From assembly GCF_018873765.1 (NCBI RefSeq), contig NC_057922.1, forward strand, positions 63,636,755-63,700,754: DNA of 64,000 nucleotides, in the 5' to 3' direction. The notes below the pieces were generated by a model. The model saw only the letters and a list, made by a program, of their open reading frames with translations, made no database searches and was not told where the DNA came from. Made by a program: the position numbers and the translations under genes. Source of the stretch: Telopea speciosissima (lineage: Eukaryota > Streptophyta > Magnoliopsida > Proteales > Proteaceae). Shown one piece after another: positions 35,713-49,200 of this stretch. Position 1 is the stretch's first letter; each line of letters opens with the position of its first letter.

Positions 35713-37221
35713 ATAAATATCAAATAAAGTACTAAATCCTTTCCAAAGGCCAAAAACCCAATTACTGATCGGAGTCCCAACTACACACCTGCTTCGATCC
35801 CTTGACTTTACGTACGTACCCCTTCTCTGACTTCTGCTTTCAACTTGCCTCGGTGCCTCCTGTCACACCATGATTAAATTCCTCAAAGATAATCTTATGC
35901 TAATACAAAATTAAGGTAATCCAAACTGCCTCATGAGACCCTAGATGAAAGCTTCCAGTAGCTATAAGTAATAATGGAGAGTTCAACAGATCATGGATAT
36001 TAGAACTGCATGAACTATTCATAACAAAGATAAATGCATATCAGTGATCCACCGGGATACATTATGAAGAACTCTAGAAGAAAGAGTGATCCGAAAAGAA
36101 TTCTCATTGAAAGTCACACTTAGAAGGCGAATTATTATTGGAGAGGGACATCTCAATTCACCACTTTGGTTCCAACATGATGCACCCTTATTTAGGAGAG
36201 CAGTTGGTTGGAGCAAATGCAAGTTCCCAAGGAGGTCATTGGTTCGACGACTCTACTGTCTTCGCCTTATGTCAGTCACACTCGGTCCAGTTGGGTTCCC
36301 AACAATCATGCCAAACCTTATATCATGCATTGGATGATGAGGGCTCAGACTGGGTAACCTGTTTTATCAATTTATTAATCTGAACATCACTGAGGCCAAC
36401 TAATAAAAGCTATGTTTTGGAATGCAAGAAATAGATAGAAAAAATAAAAGAAACACATAATAAGATAAAAGTACTGATAAATTTATGAAAAAACGATGGA
36501 AAATCACCACATGAACACCATCATAGGGTTCACAAACCTTCATAGGATTTGGTATGTTCCTCAACATACCCTACCCTACTGTTCACATCTAAAGCCCCTC
36601 GGTGAATGGAGTGGCTCAAGGAAAACTCGGTCCATAAATTTATGTTATTTTCTATGTTCTTTTTCAAATTCTTTTTCTTCTCTTTTCTTGCATTCTAAAC
36701 ATAAAGTGCCGAGTTCTACAACAATTGCTTTGTCTGACCAGGGAGGATAAAAAAATTGTATTCCCACATCTTACCGTTATCCTATGGCCGAATAATACTT
36801 TTGAGTGGCTGCAGAATGAACACCTTACTTGAATAGATTGTGCCTATGGTTAAGGCCATCAAAAGTAATTTGAATGTGAACATATGATGGCTGGCTGGTT
36901 AACTGTCTGAATTTTCAACATTATCTTCTTACAACACAATGTGTAATATGCCAAACAGATTTAACATTTGTTAAAGTATTTCACAGTAGTAAAATGCTGT
37001 AATCCAAAGCACATTTATAGCTTGGCATCTTCTGAACTTTGTGTCAAAAAGGGGAAAAGAAAACAAAAAAAAGCAATAGAACCTGTGGTGCATTGTCTAT
37101 TGACCGGCAGCAACTTCTCTGAAAGCGCATTCAAATGCTGCAGCTTCATAACCAGGTAAAAAAATGATTAGAGCCCTCTGGCATACTACTTCTGCACCAG
37201 AGTTTGAGTTAATAGCTTCTG

Positions 37222-40200
37222 TCACCTTCCTTCCGTATCTGAAACAGAATCCAGGAGCAAAAGCAGGCCAATGTAAGATTTCATACTAATTGTTGCAAAA
37301 ATTAGTGGCTACAAAGCTCTATCTAAGATATGACCTCTAACGGAAAAAGAAGAGTTCCTCTTCAGGGAGGAGAAGAGAATGTGACCAACCTCATCCCAAG
37401 ACAAGGGCATTGAGTATGTTCAACCATCTACTTGGTCAAGTCATATTTAATATGAACAAACATGGGGGGACAGTACGTCTGCTCATCTGGCATGTCCACC
37501 TACGTCCTACCAGTCTTAGTTTTATCATTTGTATAGTTTCAGTCCTAAATTTCATATTTTTATGTTGGAAATTGCTAATTATCCGCACCTGTAATTGCTA
37601 GTTCTGACCGAGCCAAAGATTCCATGTCACTATGTCAGCGCATAGAATTCGTTTAGAACAGAAACCAACTCCAAAGCAACAAAAACAAGAGCAGATAACC
37701 ATTCCATTTCTAGTTGGTTTATAATTTTATCCCGTTTTAGGCATGGTCAGCATAGTGACATTTATTATCAATATCATCTGAAAAGGAAGGTTCAAAACCA
37801 GGTCCATGTCAGTCTTTAATCAAGTTCTTTTGTTTTCCCTCTGGTCTCTATGGAGGGAAAGTGAGTCAGTCATTGTGCAGGGATCAGTGCTTCTACCATA
37901 AACTGGAGCACCCACAAGAGACTCGAACTTCACACTCCTGAATCTACCAGCCACAGTGCTGGTACGCTGGTACCAAGTCAACTAACTGGGAGCACATCTC
38001 AACTTGATTAAGCCTTATCCCAAATAAATGAGATCGGCTACATGGATTCTGTTTCCCCAATCAACTCTGTTCAGAGCCATCCTTCTCAACCACAATTCAT
38101 CCATGTGATTTTCTAACCATTTCTCCCAAACTCATTTTAATGTAAGACTAGGTTAGGGTTAACCTAGCCCCAAATTAAACCCACAACACAAAAGAGAAGA
38201 AAAGGCTGAAATTAGAAAGTAATCAAATCTGAGCAAACCAGCCGCAGGAATAGACTCCAAATCTGATCGAAGACTAACCTTGGTGGTGTGAATGCCTGCT
38301 CCCAACTCCGATGGTCAGAAGTGGAGATCTGACTTGGTCTTGAAAATAGAAGGTAAAGCTCAGAATTAGAAGGTGGTGCTGTAGAACATTCCAGTCAGCA
38401 GTAGAGGCTGAAACTAAGGTCGAGTGAAGGCTCAGTCAATTCTGACCCAGGGTTGCTGAGATACAAGAAAGATTCAAAAATAGAAAGTCTCTGGAGATTT
38501 TGAAACCAGGGGGAGTTTTGGACTCCATATCAGGATCGAGTGTAGCCATGGGTAGTGAGATTCAGTCCTCCAAACCCCGGCTGAAACAGAGTACAGGTTG
38601 CAGAGGAATCAAGGCTCGAAATTTGCAGGAGAAACTGGGCTGAAACTGCAGATCCGCAGGTGTTCTAGAGCCTCCTCAGGTTGTATAACAGCAGCAACTA
38701 ATAAGAACTTGACAGTAATTCCTGACTCTTCTCTTCATGCTTCGATCTACATCACATTTTAGGTCTGCCCCTTGCTCCCTTAGCTCCTCCAAAGAGCACA
38801 CCTAAAGTTTTTATATACAATAAGTCTGTGCAACAATGCTAGAGGGTTTTTGAAGGGGTAAAAACATACAAGTGGATAGTATCCAGTTCATCCTCTTTCT
38901 CCCTCCTCTCGTAATGTTTAGTTAAAATTTTGAACTGGCAGAGATAATTCATGCTGAGTGAAGGGTTTTCATTGCTGCAGGTCAAAGTGCCAAACCTTGG
39001 AATTGCTTAAATTTCAAATTTATTCATCTGATAATAGTTTTCTGTAGTTACAGTACAGCTGGTTTTCATCTTCTATCGTTGGGCTTACTTGGAATTAGGG
39101 AGATCTTAACAAAAGATACTCATTTAGATCTCGGAACTCTTAAGAGACCAGGTAAGTGCTTAATTGGTTTCCAGCAGAAAAGCCAGAAACAGAACCTACT
39201 CTAGAAACCTTAGGTACTTTGTCTTTCTTGGGCCGACATATTGTGGGATCATTCAAAATTCATAAAATACCATAACAATTATCTAAGGTCCTTACTAATT
39301 TATTCTATAAAATTGGCTTGGCCTTAGATTCTGGAACTTGACCAGCAATGTAGTATTGACTGTTTGGAGGCCTTCAATTAGTCAGCTGAGTAGTGATTTG
39401 GGCTGTAGAAAGTGCATTCCCTATTCCTACCCATGTTAAAGCTTCATAGAGCTTGGAACTGGTTGACTATGAACCTTTTATATCTGTTACTATCCTGGAA
39501 TTTATATGTTCTGACTCAGATTGTTTGGACTTAACTCATGCTATTAAGTGGGCAAATGCACTGCATCCCAACACATTCTACTAGATAACCAAAATACATT
39601 CCCAGCCCTTACAAATATACTTAAATGGCAAAGAGCAGATGTTAATGTTTTGGAGTTGCAGCATAAGAAATAGCAAGCACTCCCAAAAAAAAAGGCGAAA
39701 TATTATTGTCACAAGAGTTTAGCTTCTTTTCCAAACATCACAAGACACCTATTCTGCCACATGGATTGATGATGTGTCCACTCCAACCATTAGATAAGGA
39801 GGACGTGGTTTAGATTAGCCATGTGTCAAATTCCAGAGTCTGATTCAACCAAATAGCTTCCGGTGTATTAGCATGCATCCAGTGTATGTGTACCAGTACA
39901 CTAGCCATTACCATGCGCTCTCCAAACTTTGAGCAGGAACATATGGTTTAGATAAGAAAAGCCATAAAAATGGACAGCTCTGTCTTGTAACTTCCAGAAA
40001 GGTCACAAACCCTTGTGACAATAACGATCTAAGGGGGGGGGGGGGGAAATCAGTTGGGTAAAGTATAAAGCCAATAAATCAAGCAAGAAGAACATGAGAT
40101 AATCTAACTCAAAGACCAGAAACAAACAACTCATAGTTCTATTCCTCAAGCAGTAAAATTAAACAAAAGAAGTAACCCAAAGGAATCATTAGAAATTTTC

Positions 40201-43200
40201 ATAAAAACATTACCGTTTTCATTGTGGTGAGTCCTTTCCTTATCCTCAGGGACATTTTGTTCCAAGAACAACTGAACTGACCTCCAATAATGGTCCCCCC
40301 CAGCAAGCCATGTGTCCATGTGCATGCCAGTTGGAAATTCAACAAACACACACTGCCTGTTACGTGTGGCAGCTTTAGCATAGAGCATTTGCATGTGAAA
40401 TGGGGGAACCATCTCATCTTGCAATCCTGAAAGGAAGAGGATTGGCTGTTTGATCTGCAGTGAATTAAAAAGAGCCTGTGAAGCCAACAGGATAAATGGA
40501 GCATAATGTGCTGCAGGAAAAGAAAGCACTTCCTCCAGGCAGGCAGTCAGAAAACTTACAAGAGAATTTTGTGGCAGGTCTCATAATGTCACAAGATTTA
40601 GGTCAGCATATCAATATTTTCTAGAATAAGCAAACTCACCTGTCCAATAATATCAATTGTATTCCATGGTGAACGAACAACAAAATTGAGAATCTTGGGG
40701 CCTTTAGAACCACTGCCTCCAATGAACCACTTCAGGAAGGGTAGTAAAACTCCAGCCATATCTAGTATAGATGTAAAAGTGTTCTCCAATATAAAAGCAG
40801 CAACCTGCAATACAGAAGACTTATTCACAAGATGACACATAATGATAAAATAAAAATCCAATGTAACCATCGAAGATACTGAAAATTCCTTCAAAGAGTA
40901 CTGGATGGAAATGAGGGAATGTATAAAATACCTAGGTTTAGGATTTTTGTAGGTTCATTGATCAGGATTTGATGGAAGAACTTTATATGTTTCCGAAAAT
41001 TGGAGATACGGATCAAGAAATGGAATTTCAATTCATTTGTGGAAACATAAGACATATCAATTGGTAGAACCCTTCATAAAAGAAAGAGATGCTGTGTATG
41101 AATCACTCACATCTTCTTCTGAATTACACGTACCCACGGGATTAATTTGGAAAACTAGTACGGATATGCAAGAACAAAACATGTTTATAGGAAACATTCC
41201 ACTAATTAATTACCTGGGAACATTTATAGTAAATGGAATATACAGAATTGTGATCAATCAAATATTACCAAGGTTTGGCATTTATTACCGTTTCAAAATG
41301 GACCAAAACAGAATTTCAATCTACACAGGTACCCTAATATTAGACTGGGAGGAAGATCAGAATTAGAGATTGATAGAAAAGCAAGGACATGGCTTGTAAC
41401 ACAAAGAAGCTATCTAGTATAATAGGAACAGCCAGAGCACCGGCCACTTAATCATATTGGATGTTTTCGATACAAAAAACGATAAATTGAAGAATGTCAT
41501 GTAGCTTATCTGATCGACAAGACCAAAAGGCCAGTGAAGAAATTAAAGCAAGAAAAAATTATGTTCAAAAGACAATGGAAATTTGTGACAAATTAACATT
41601 CCTTAAATAATTAATAGAAGACAAGTGTTAATAACAAATATACAGGCCCAGTTTAAATTTGGGCCATGTTTTAGTAGTAGTTTGGGTTAGATCTTAGTTT
41701 TTGGGTTTTATTGTTGTAATGGGCTGAAATATAAAGCCCAAAATTGGGTTTTAAGAGTGGGTCCCTTGTTGGTAACAGTTAGATAGGGATTTATCTTATA
41801 TTTTGTTCCTAAGTTGTTAATCTTTGCATTAGTATAGGAGATTAGTGTCCTATTTAAGAAAATAGATATTATATTAGTACACAAGTCAATCTAGGAATTT
41901 TTTTTTTCTGCTTCTATAAATAAGCAATGTAACCAACCCCCTCCATGATTTGGAATTAATGGGTTGAATTGTGAGCTGGCTCCTCTCTCTCTCCTCTCTT
42001 TTTTCTCTCTAAATCTAGTAAGAGATCTTTCTTTTCCTTCTCCTCTCTCCCTTCCCACACAATGCCACGATTCTGCTTTCCCTTCTTTCTGTCTCACTTG
42101 CAATATCTCTCTTATCCCCACAGTAAGAAGTTTCTCCTTTTTCCCCTTCTAGTCAATAGCCTCCCTTTCTCTTCTAATGATTTGCTTCAGTTTCAATCCT
42201 ATTTTCTGGGAAACAATTTCTCTCTTCCCTCTCATCAGTCCACCCATCAACCACTTCCTCTTTCCTTCTTATTTCTTATCTTCCTTCCTTATTTTTCTCC
42301 CATCCTAAATCTTAGGTTGTTTCTTCCCTATTTTATTTCCATAATAACACCCATCAATCTCCTTTTTCCCTCCTCTTTTATTCCACCTCATTAAATCCAA
42401 ATACTATCCTAATTCTGACTAATTTAAATTCTGGAAATTAGTTGTCAAGGTCATGTGAGGGTGGGGCTTGGTGCAACAGTAAGGTTGCTCCATTGTGACC
42501 AAGTAAGTGGTCAGGGGTTCGAGTCTGGAAACAGCCTCTCTGTGAAAGCAGGGGTAAGGCTGTGTACATTATGACCGCCACTGCAGGGGGTCGAGCCTGG
42601 AAACAAACTCTCTGTGAAAGCAGGGGTAAGGCCGCGTAAATTATGACCCTCCCCAGACCCCACAGTGGCGGTAGCCTCATGCACTGGGTATGCCCTTTTA
42701 GTTGTTAAGGTCATGTAGTTACCATCTTACATTATGACCATTAGATCTAGATTCAAATCTGCACATATGTAGCCGTCAAATCAGATCCATCAGATCTGAT
42801 CGACCTGCACCAAACAACTTTCAGCTATGAAGGACAATTACATTTAATACACCATCTGTGGGACCAGGAACAGCAACTCCACAGTAGTCCATCCCCAAGA
42901 GATATCAATATGTGCTTGGAAAATGATAGTAAGATACTAAAATTTCAGCATTCTCTCTCTCTCTCTCTGTGTGATGCAGATTCATCACCGAAATACACTT
43001 GTTTTATTAGGAATAAGTTTAGGGTCGGGTTCTATACATTTTGGGCCTTTGATCCCATGGGTTTTCAATATAATAGGCCACTTTATGCAAGGTTCTAAAA
43101 CTCGGGTTTCAACCAGCCAGAAACCGAGATATGGTCGAAACCAGTGATTTTTTCCTAGCCAGCTCGAGTTGGTGGTTTCGAGGCCTATAAATGCTTTTTT

Positions 43201-46200
43201 TTATCTGATTTTTTGTAAACAGCCTATTTTTTACGTTCTAACACAATGCATGAACTATTTTCACACAAAAAACACTCAAAATGGTACTTGTGGTTTTTTA
43301 CCCAAGTTTGATAGTGTATATTGTTCTTGGACATTGGCTGGAAACCAGGACAGACACTTATTTATGCACAATATCATTTAAGTAAATGGTTTTATATTTA
43401 GTATAAAACTATTTACTTAAGATATTATTCATAAATAAGCAAATACCCCCTATTTGAATCCAATAAAAATAGTTAAAAATTCAAAATCCAAATTCCAACA
43501 GGATAAAAGGTAAGAACAAAAACTGGATTTTTGGCGGTAGGTGCAATCTATCAACTTTCTAATGCTGGAGTTTTTCTCAAATCTATAAATTTTCATAAAT
43601 CTTAATATGGTAAAACATCACTAAAAAGCAAAAGTGCGCTAAAATATTCATTTGTTTTGATGTCTAAAAAATTATTTTCATAGCTTTCCAACAAATCCAA
43701 GATTGTTTAAATCTAATTTATATTGAAGGAGTTATGTTCCGGTCGGTGTGCATGAATATTGTCAAAATGGCTCTGAATGAAAATAAATTTTTAGACATCA
43801 AAACAAATGAATATTTTACCGCATTTTTGGTTTTTAGCAATGTTTTACCATATTAAGATTTATGAAAATTTATATGTTTTAGAAACTCCCAGCATTAGAA
43901 AGTTGAAAAATTGCACCTATTGCCAAAAATCCAGTTTTTGTTCTTGAACTGAGAGGTTGACTTTTTATCCTTTTGGAATTTGATTTTTAAATTATTTTTA
44001 TTGGATTCAAATAGGGGGGTATTAGCTTATTTATGAATAATATCTTAAGTAAATGAATCATTTACTTAAATGATATTAGGTATAAATAAGTGTCAATCCT
44101 GGTTTCAAGCTAGGTTTCCCCAAGTTTCGATGGGCATAAGTGTCGAAACTTGCGAAATTACCAACATCTCAGTCGAAACCATGCATTTTTTCAAGTACCT
44201 GGCCAACTCGTCTCAGAAGTTGGCGAAACCGAGATTTGTTTCCATGCTTTTATGGGCCTAAAGTATGGGTAATAAGGTTGCATACGGTATTAGTTAGTTT
44301 ATTTCTTTACATAAATTATTTTAAGTTGTTTTGGGTTAGTTCAATTGAACCGGTTCTATGTGGTTCAATTTAAGTTGCAAGTAATTTTAAGTAATTTAGT
44401 AGGGATGGATTAGGATTTCACAAGTCCAGCCATGTTTTGAGTCTATTTCCTTCAGTATTTTAGTTTCTTATTTAGTTTAGGTTACCTAATAGGTTAAGGA
44501 TTGGGTTAGGCCTTTCCTTTTTAGTGCAGAATTCCATTTTTGAGTCTTTTATACAAGGTTGTAAGGGGGGCAAAGCATTGGACACGACTTTTGATTAATG
44601 AAAAACTTTTTTGCTGCTCTTCTTCTCCACTGAAGATTTTTGTCTTGTGTTTGATCAAGGCTGAAGGAATCGGTGTTTGATCCGATTGACACCTTGCGGT
44701 GGGAAGCCTAGGTTGATCGTTTGGTTCTTCGTTATATCTCCATTGGTCTCTTGGTTCTCTCATATGATACATTTCCCCATCCATAACCTAATATATCTGA
44801 GTTCCCATTGTTTTCTTGGTTTCCTCATATGATTTAGTTCCCATTTTTCTCTTGGTTTCCTCATATGATTTAGTTCCCATTGTTCTCTTGGTTCCCTCAT
44901 ATGATTTGACCTAATATTTATTCCCTGGTTTTAAATCCTAGACTGAACCCATCCTTTGGTAAAAGATTCTGTTCTGGTTTCTAGTTTGAGCAATTCGAAT
45001 CTAGGACCCATCCTTTGGTAAAGATTACTCTCTGAATTGATACAGCTAATCAAGTACATTTATGCAATCACATATAGTCCTTTCACCGGAAACTTCAAAT
45101 TGGAGTGCACAATTCTGTACTAGACTAACAAGTAGTACAGGTTTTCAAAGACTGATCCCTCCCTTCTACTTCGACATCATATCTCAGCTACTCAGATTTC
45201 TCCTTTGAGGCTTTGAAACCATTCATGACTTCTCCATCTCTTTTCAATCCAGTACCTAACCTTATCTACTGAAGGGAACCTAAATGGCTCATACCATTGG
45301 TGGCCCTTATTGAGAAAATTGTATCCCATGAATACAACTAAAATATCCACAAAATGGAAGTCTGACAACAATTGAATTTTATTTGATATCAATTTAGTTC
45401 TTGAAAACAATTCACAGACAATCAATCAAACTACTGCCAAAAGGTTTAATCACTCAAGCAACATGGGTAAACATCCACAAAAAACCAGCTTTAAACTCAG
45501 TATAGGGAAGTCGAGAAGGTTCTAGGTTTCTGACCAACTCATAATTCCAAGACTTGAGTAGGTGAAATAGTGAAGAAAGATCCTCCAAGCCTATCACCCT
45601 TTTGTTGACAACAAGGCAGGTCAAAATGGAATCAGTATTCACTGATCTGAAATTCAAAAAATAAGAAATTGAATACATTGACAAGTTTCTAAGAAAAAAT
45701 ACTACACCCCCCCCCCCCCCAAATGAACTCAGGAGATAGATAATTTGCTATCTAGTAACTCTTTTTCTTTAACCCTACATAAATGAAAATGATATATGTC
45801 CAAAAATAAAGAAACCGATAATGTATATAGTATGCAAAGAGACTGATTTCATTTCCCTATCATGATGGATAAGGTTGACCATAAAAAGAAAAAATATAGG
45901 AATTTTGGGCTCTACGGCGGAAGCCCTGCCTCCTCTGAAAGAGAATTTGTAGGACTTCCAAGATAGACTTCTTCATTCCACTTGCTACAAAATAGGTTTT
46001 TTAAGGATGGCAACCGTTACGTAACTGACACATCAACACCTAGTGTTGAGTTACAACTTCTCCCCATGCGTGAACTACTCCCAAGTCCTAAGTGCAACAC
46101 TACGTGTTAAAAAATTGAGATAAAAAAGGAGAGAACGGTGAGGCTGCTTGAGTCGAACGAGAACGCTCTATCCTTAAGACAGTATCTGCACCCTTACTTC

Positions 46201-49200
46201 TGCACTAGGTTACAGCAAATCTGCCTCCCAAGATAAAACAGGCCTAGAATTGATTACTGTTTTGCAGAGACAGTAATCACCTTAAAACTATAAGAATTGT
46301 TATATTGGAATGACTGAACTCGTGGACTATATATGGGCTTGGACATGTCTGTTCATATGGGCTACAACCATTGCGCTCAGTGGCTGTTCAGATGGGTCAC
46401 AACCACTGGGCTTAACGTTGTTCCAAGGGTTGCACCCCCCTTTGACCAATCACCGATCCAACGGTCGGATCATGAGCACCCCTTGATCAGACACGATCCA
46501 ATGGTTGGAACCCTAATCATCGCACTGGTTCATGGACCGTTGATCCCAAAAAGATTAAGACTATAAGAATTGATCCCAAAGAGACAGTAATCACCTTAAA
46601 ACTATAAGAATTGTTATACTGGAATGACTGAACTCGTGGACTATATATGGGCTTGGACATGTCTGTTCATATGGACTACAACCATTGCGCTCAGTGGCTG
46701 TTTGGATGGGTCACAACCACTGGGCTTAACGTTGTTCCAAGGGTTGCACCCTACTTTGACCAGTCACTGATCCAACGGTCGGATCATGAGCACCCCTTGA
46801 TCAGACACGATCCAATGGTTGGAACCCTAATCATCGCACTGGTTCATGGACCGTTGATCCCAAAAAGATTAAGACGCCTAATTGCAACGATGCGCACGTG
46901 CGAAGTGCAAAGTGCGCCATCAAAGCGCCACATTGAGCCTCACGCAAGCGCATGCGTACGCGCTCGGACGATCACCGTCCTCGCTCACAAATGCACCGTG
47001 CAATCCTTTCTAATCATAACATGTGATAAAAGACCATTATCACATATAAACTAAGAGAATTCTTTCTCCATAACCGATGTGGGACTAAAGTCCCACATCA
47101 ATTATTTGAAAATTTCCAACAATTTCCCCTAATTTTTTAAAATAATTGAGTCTCAGTCTATAACCTCTCTGTACCTTTAAATCATACTTACATAAAGGTG
47201 TCTTTTAACTTGAACCTCCATGTTGTCAAAATACGTCGATACTTGTCAAAAACAAAGTAGCTGTAGCCTTGAAATTAGAATTTATAGCGATAAATCTAAT
47301 ATATTAGACATATGATTTACTTGAACATAGTTTCAATAATACCCGCACATTTTTGACCTTGTGATTTCATCTTAGGTTTTCATAAGCGCCTTAGAGATAA
47401 GCTTTGAATCTCGCAGAAGCGGTCCCACTTCCTGCACTTATATAGGTGAATCTAATAAAATGCAAATGTATGACTTGCATTTCCTGTAGGACATAGATTC
47501 ATTAAAGGATTGATCCTACCCTTTGTCAGTTTCTCTATACAAACATGCACTACCTTGAGATGACAAGAGATTCTATCTCTACTAGTTGAGTGCATAACCG
47601 GTTATTACTACAAGTGTTTTTCCATTGAACTAGTTGACTAGATGTTGGTCTAGTGTCTAGTTGGTTTCCACTTGCTGGTTAGCTCTCATTTAAAAGCTTT
47701 AAACCCATCTCCTTGGAAGTCTTCCATACCACATCCCTACCTAGGTCTTTTGTAAAGGGATTAGCCAAAATTTCCTTTGACTTTACATAACTAATAGTCA
47801 CAACTCCTTATTGTTGGAAATTTTCAAATAATTGATGTGATTAAAAGTCCCACATTGGTTATGGATAAAGAATTCTCTTGGCTTATATGTGATAATGGTC
47901 TTTTATCACATGTTATGATTAGAAAGGATTGCACGGTGCACTTGCTAGCGAGGACGGTGACCGTCTGAGCGCGTACGCTTATGCGTGTGCGTGCGTGAGG
48001 CGCAATGTGGCGCTTTGATGGCGCACTTTGCACTTTGCACTTCGCACGTCCGCATCGTCGCAATTAGGCGCCTTAATCTTTTCGGGATCAACGGTCTATG
48101 AACCAGTGCGATGATTAGGTTCCAACCATTGAATTGTGTCTGATCAAGGGGTGCTCATGATCCGACCGTTGGATCGGTGATTGGTCAAAGGGGGGTGCAA
48201 CCCTTGGAACAACGTTAAGCCCAGTAATTGTGACCCATCCGAACAGCCACTGAGCCCAATGGTTGTAGCCCATATGAACAGACATGTCCAAGCCCATATA
48301 TAGTCCACGAGTTCAGTCATTCCAATATAACAATTCTTATAGTTTTAAGGTGATTACTGTCTTTGCAAAACAGTAATCAAGTCCAGGCCTGTTTTATCTT
48401 GGGAGGCAGATTTGCTGTAACCCAGTGCAGAAGTAAGGGTGCAAATACTGTCTTAAGGACAGAGCGTTCTCGTTCAACTCAGGCAACCTCACTGCTCTCT
48501 CCTTTTTTATCTCAGTTTTCTAACAATCTTAAGACAATATTTGTCAATGAAGGAGACTGCAGTAATGAAGATACCTGGGAACGAGATTACCAAACTGGAC
48601 AAGTTCGATGGTTCGTTCTTCAAGCGTTGGAAAGGGAAGATGTATTTCTTCCTCACTGTTTTAAAGATTGCTCATGTTCTAAATGAAGAGAAGCCAGTAG
48701 CACCGACAAACACCGATGGCGAACCTACAAGTGGAGAAACACTGGTATAAATCAAGTCTAGGCCTGTTTTATCTTGGGAGGCAGATTTGTTATAACCCCG
48801 TGCAGAAGTAAGGGTGCAAATACTGTCTTAAGGACAGAGCGTTTTCTTTCGACTCAGGCAGCCTCACCATTCTCTCCTTTTTTATCTCAGTTTTCTAACA
48901 CTACATGCACTAGTAACCTACCACATAATGACTCGACATATATCGCTATTCCAATATGTAATTACAACTAACTACTTACTCCTTGTGCATGAAAGGTATT
49001 GCATAGCGTGCATGGCAAGGGTGCACGTAACAAATTCCTTCCCCTAAGAAACGAGCTTTGTCCTCAAGACCAAAGTCCAGAAATGGGGTTGCCATCATCT
49101 TGCGATCTTCCCGGGTGGCCTCGGATGGAGATAAGCCTTGCCACTGGATCAGAACCTGTATCTTACCCTTGTGTCTTTGCTGCTCCAGCATTGCTTGGGG

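Larger units (their letters stand above)
33884..37221. other. Region between the PGD gene and the WAV2-like gene
   Basis: Besides the MITEs at 34279 and 35470, there are related segments near 33960-34050 and 34950-35060 sharing 'TTAGTCCATGT' and 'TTTTAATCATAA'-like text, probably old repeat copies. Open frames here (for example 36086-36337, 36496-36750) show no motif. The interval just below 37222 must hold the 3' untranslated region of the WAV2-like transcript. Confidence 0.35.

Noticed and set aside
40146..40213. Read-through end of WAV2 exon 7 as the natural C-terminus
   Set aside because: The added residues are not family-like, whereas splicing at G|GTAATG to 37238 gives the conserved terminal motif.
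42062..42394. 110-codon Phe/Pro/Leu-rich plus-strand frame
   Set aside because: It is a CT-rich run inside LTR-like sequence; composition alone explains the open frame.
44801..44908. Evenly spaced repeats considered as a CRISPR array
   Set aside because: The units are contiguous without spacers, and this is a plant nuclear genome; it is a minisatellite.
46333..47054. Two repeated plus-strand frames beginning MGLDMSVHM, possible duplicated gene
   Set aside because: They are the two units of the 314-base tandem duplication in a copia LTR, and a third appears on the other strand in the inverted LTR.
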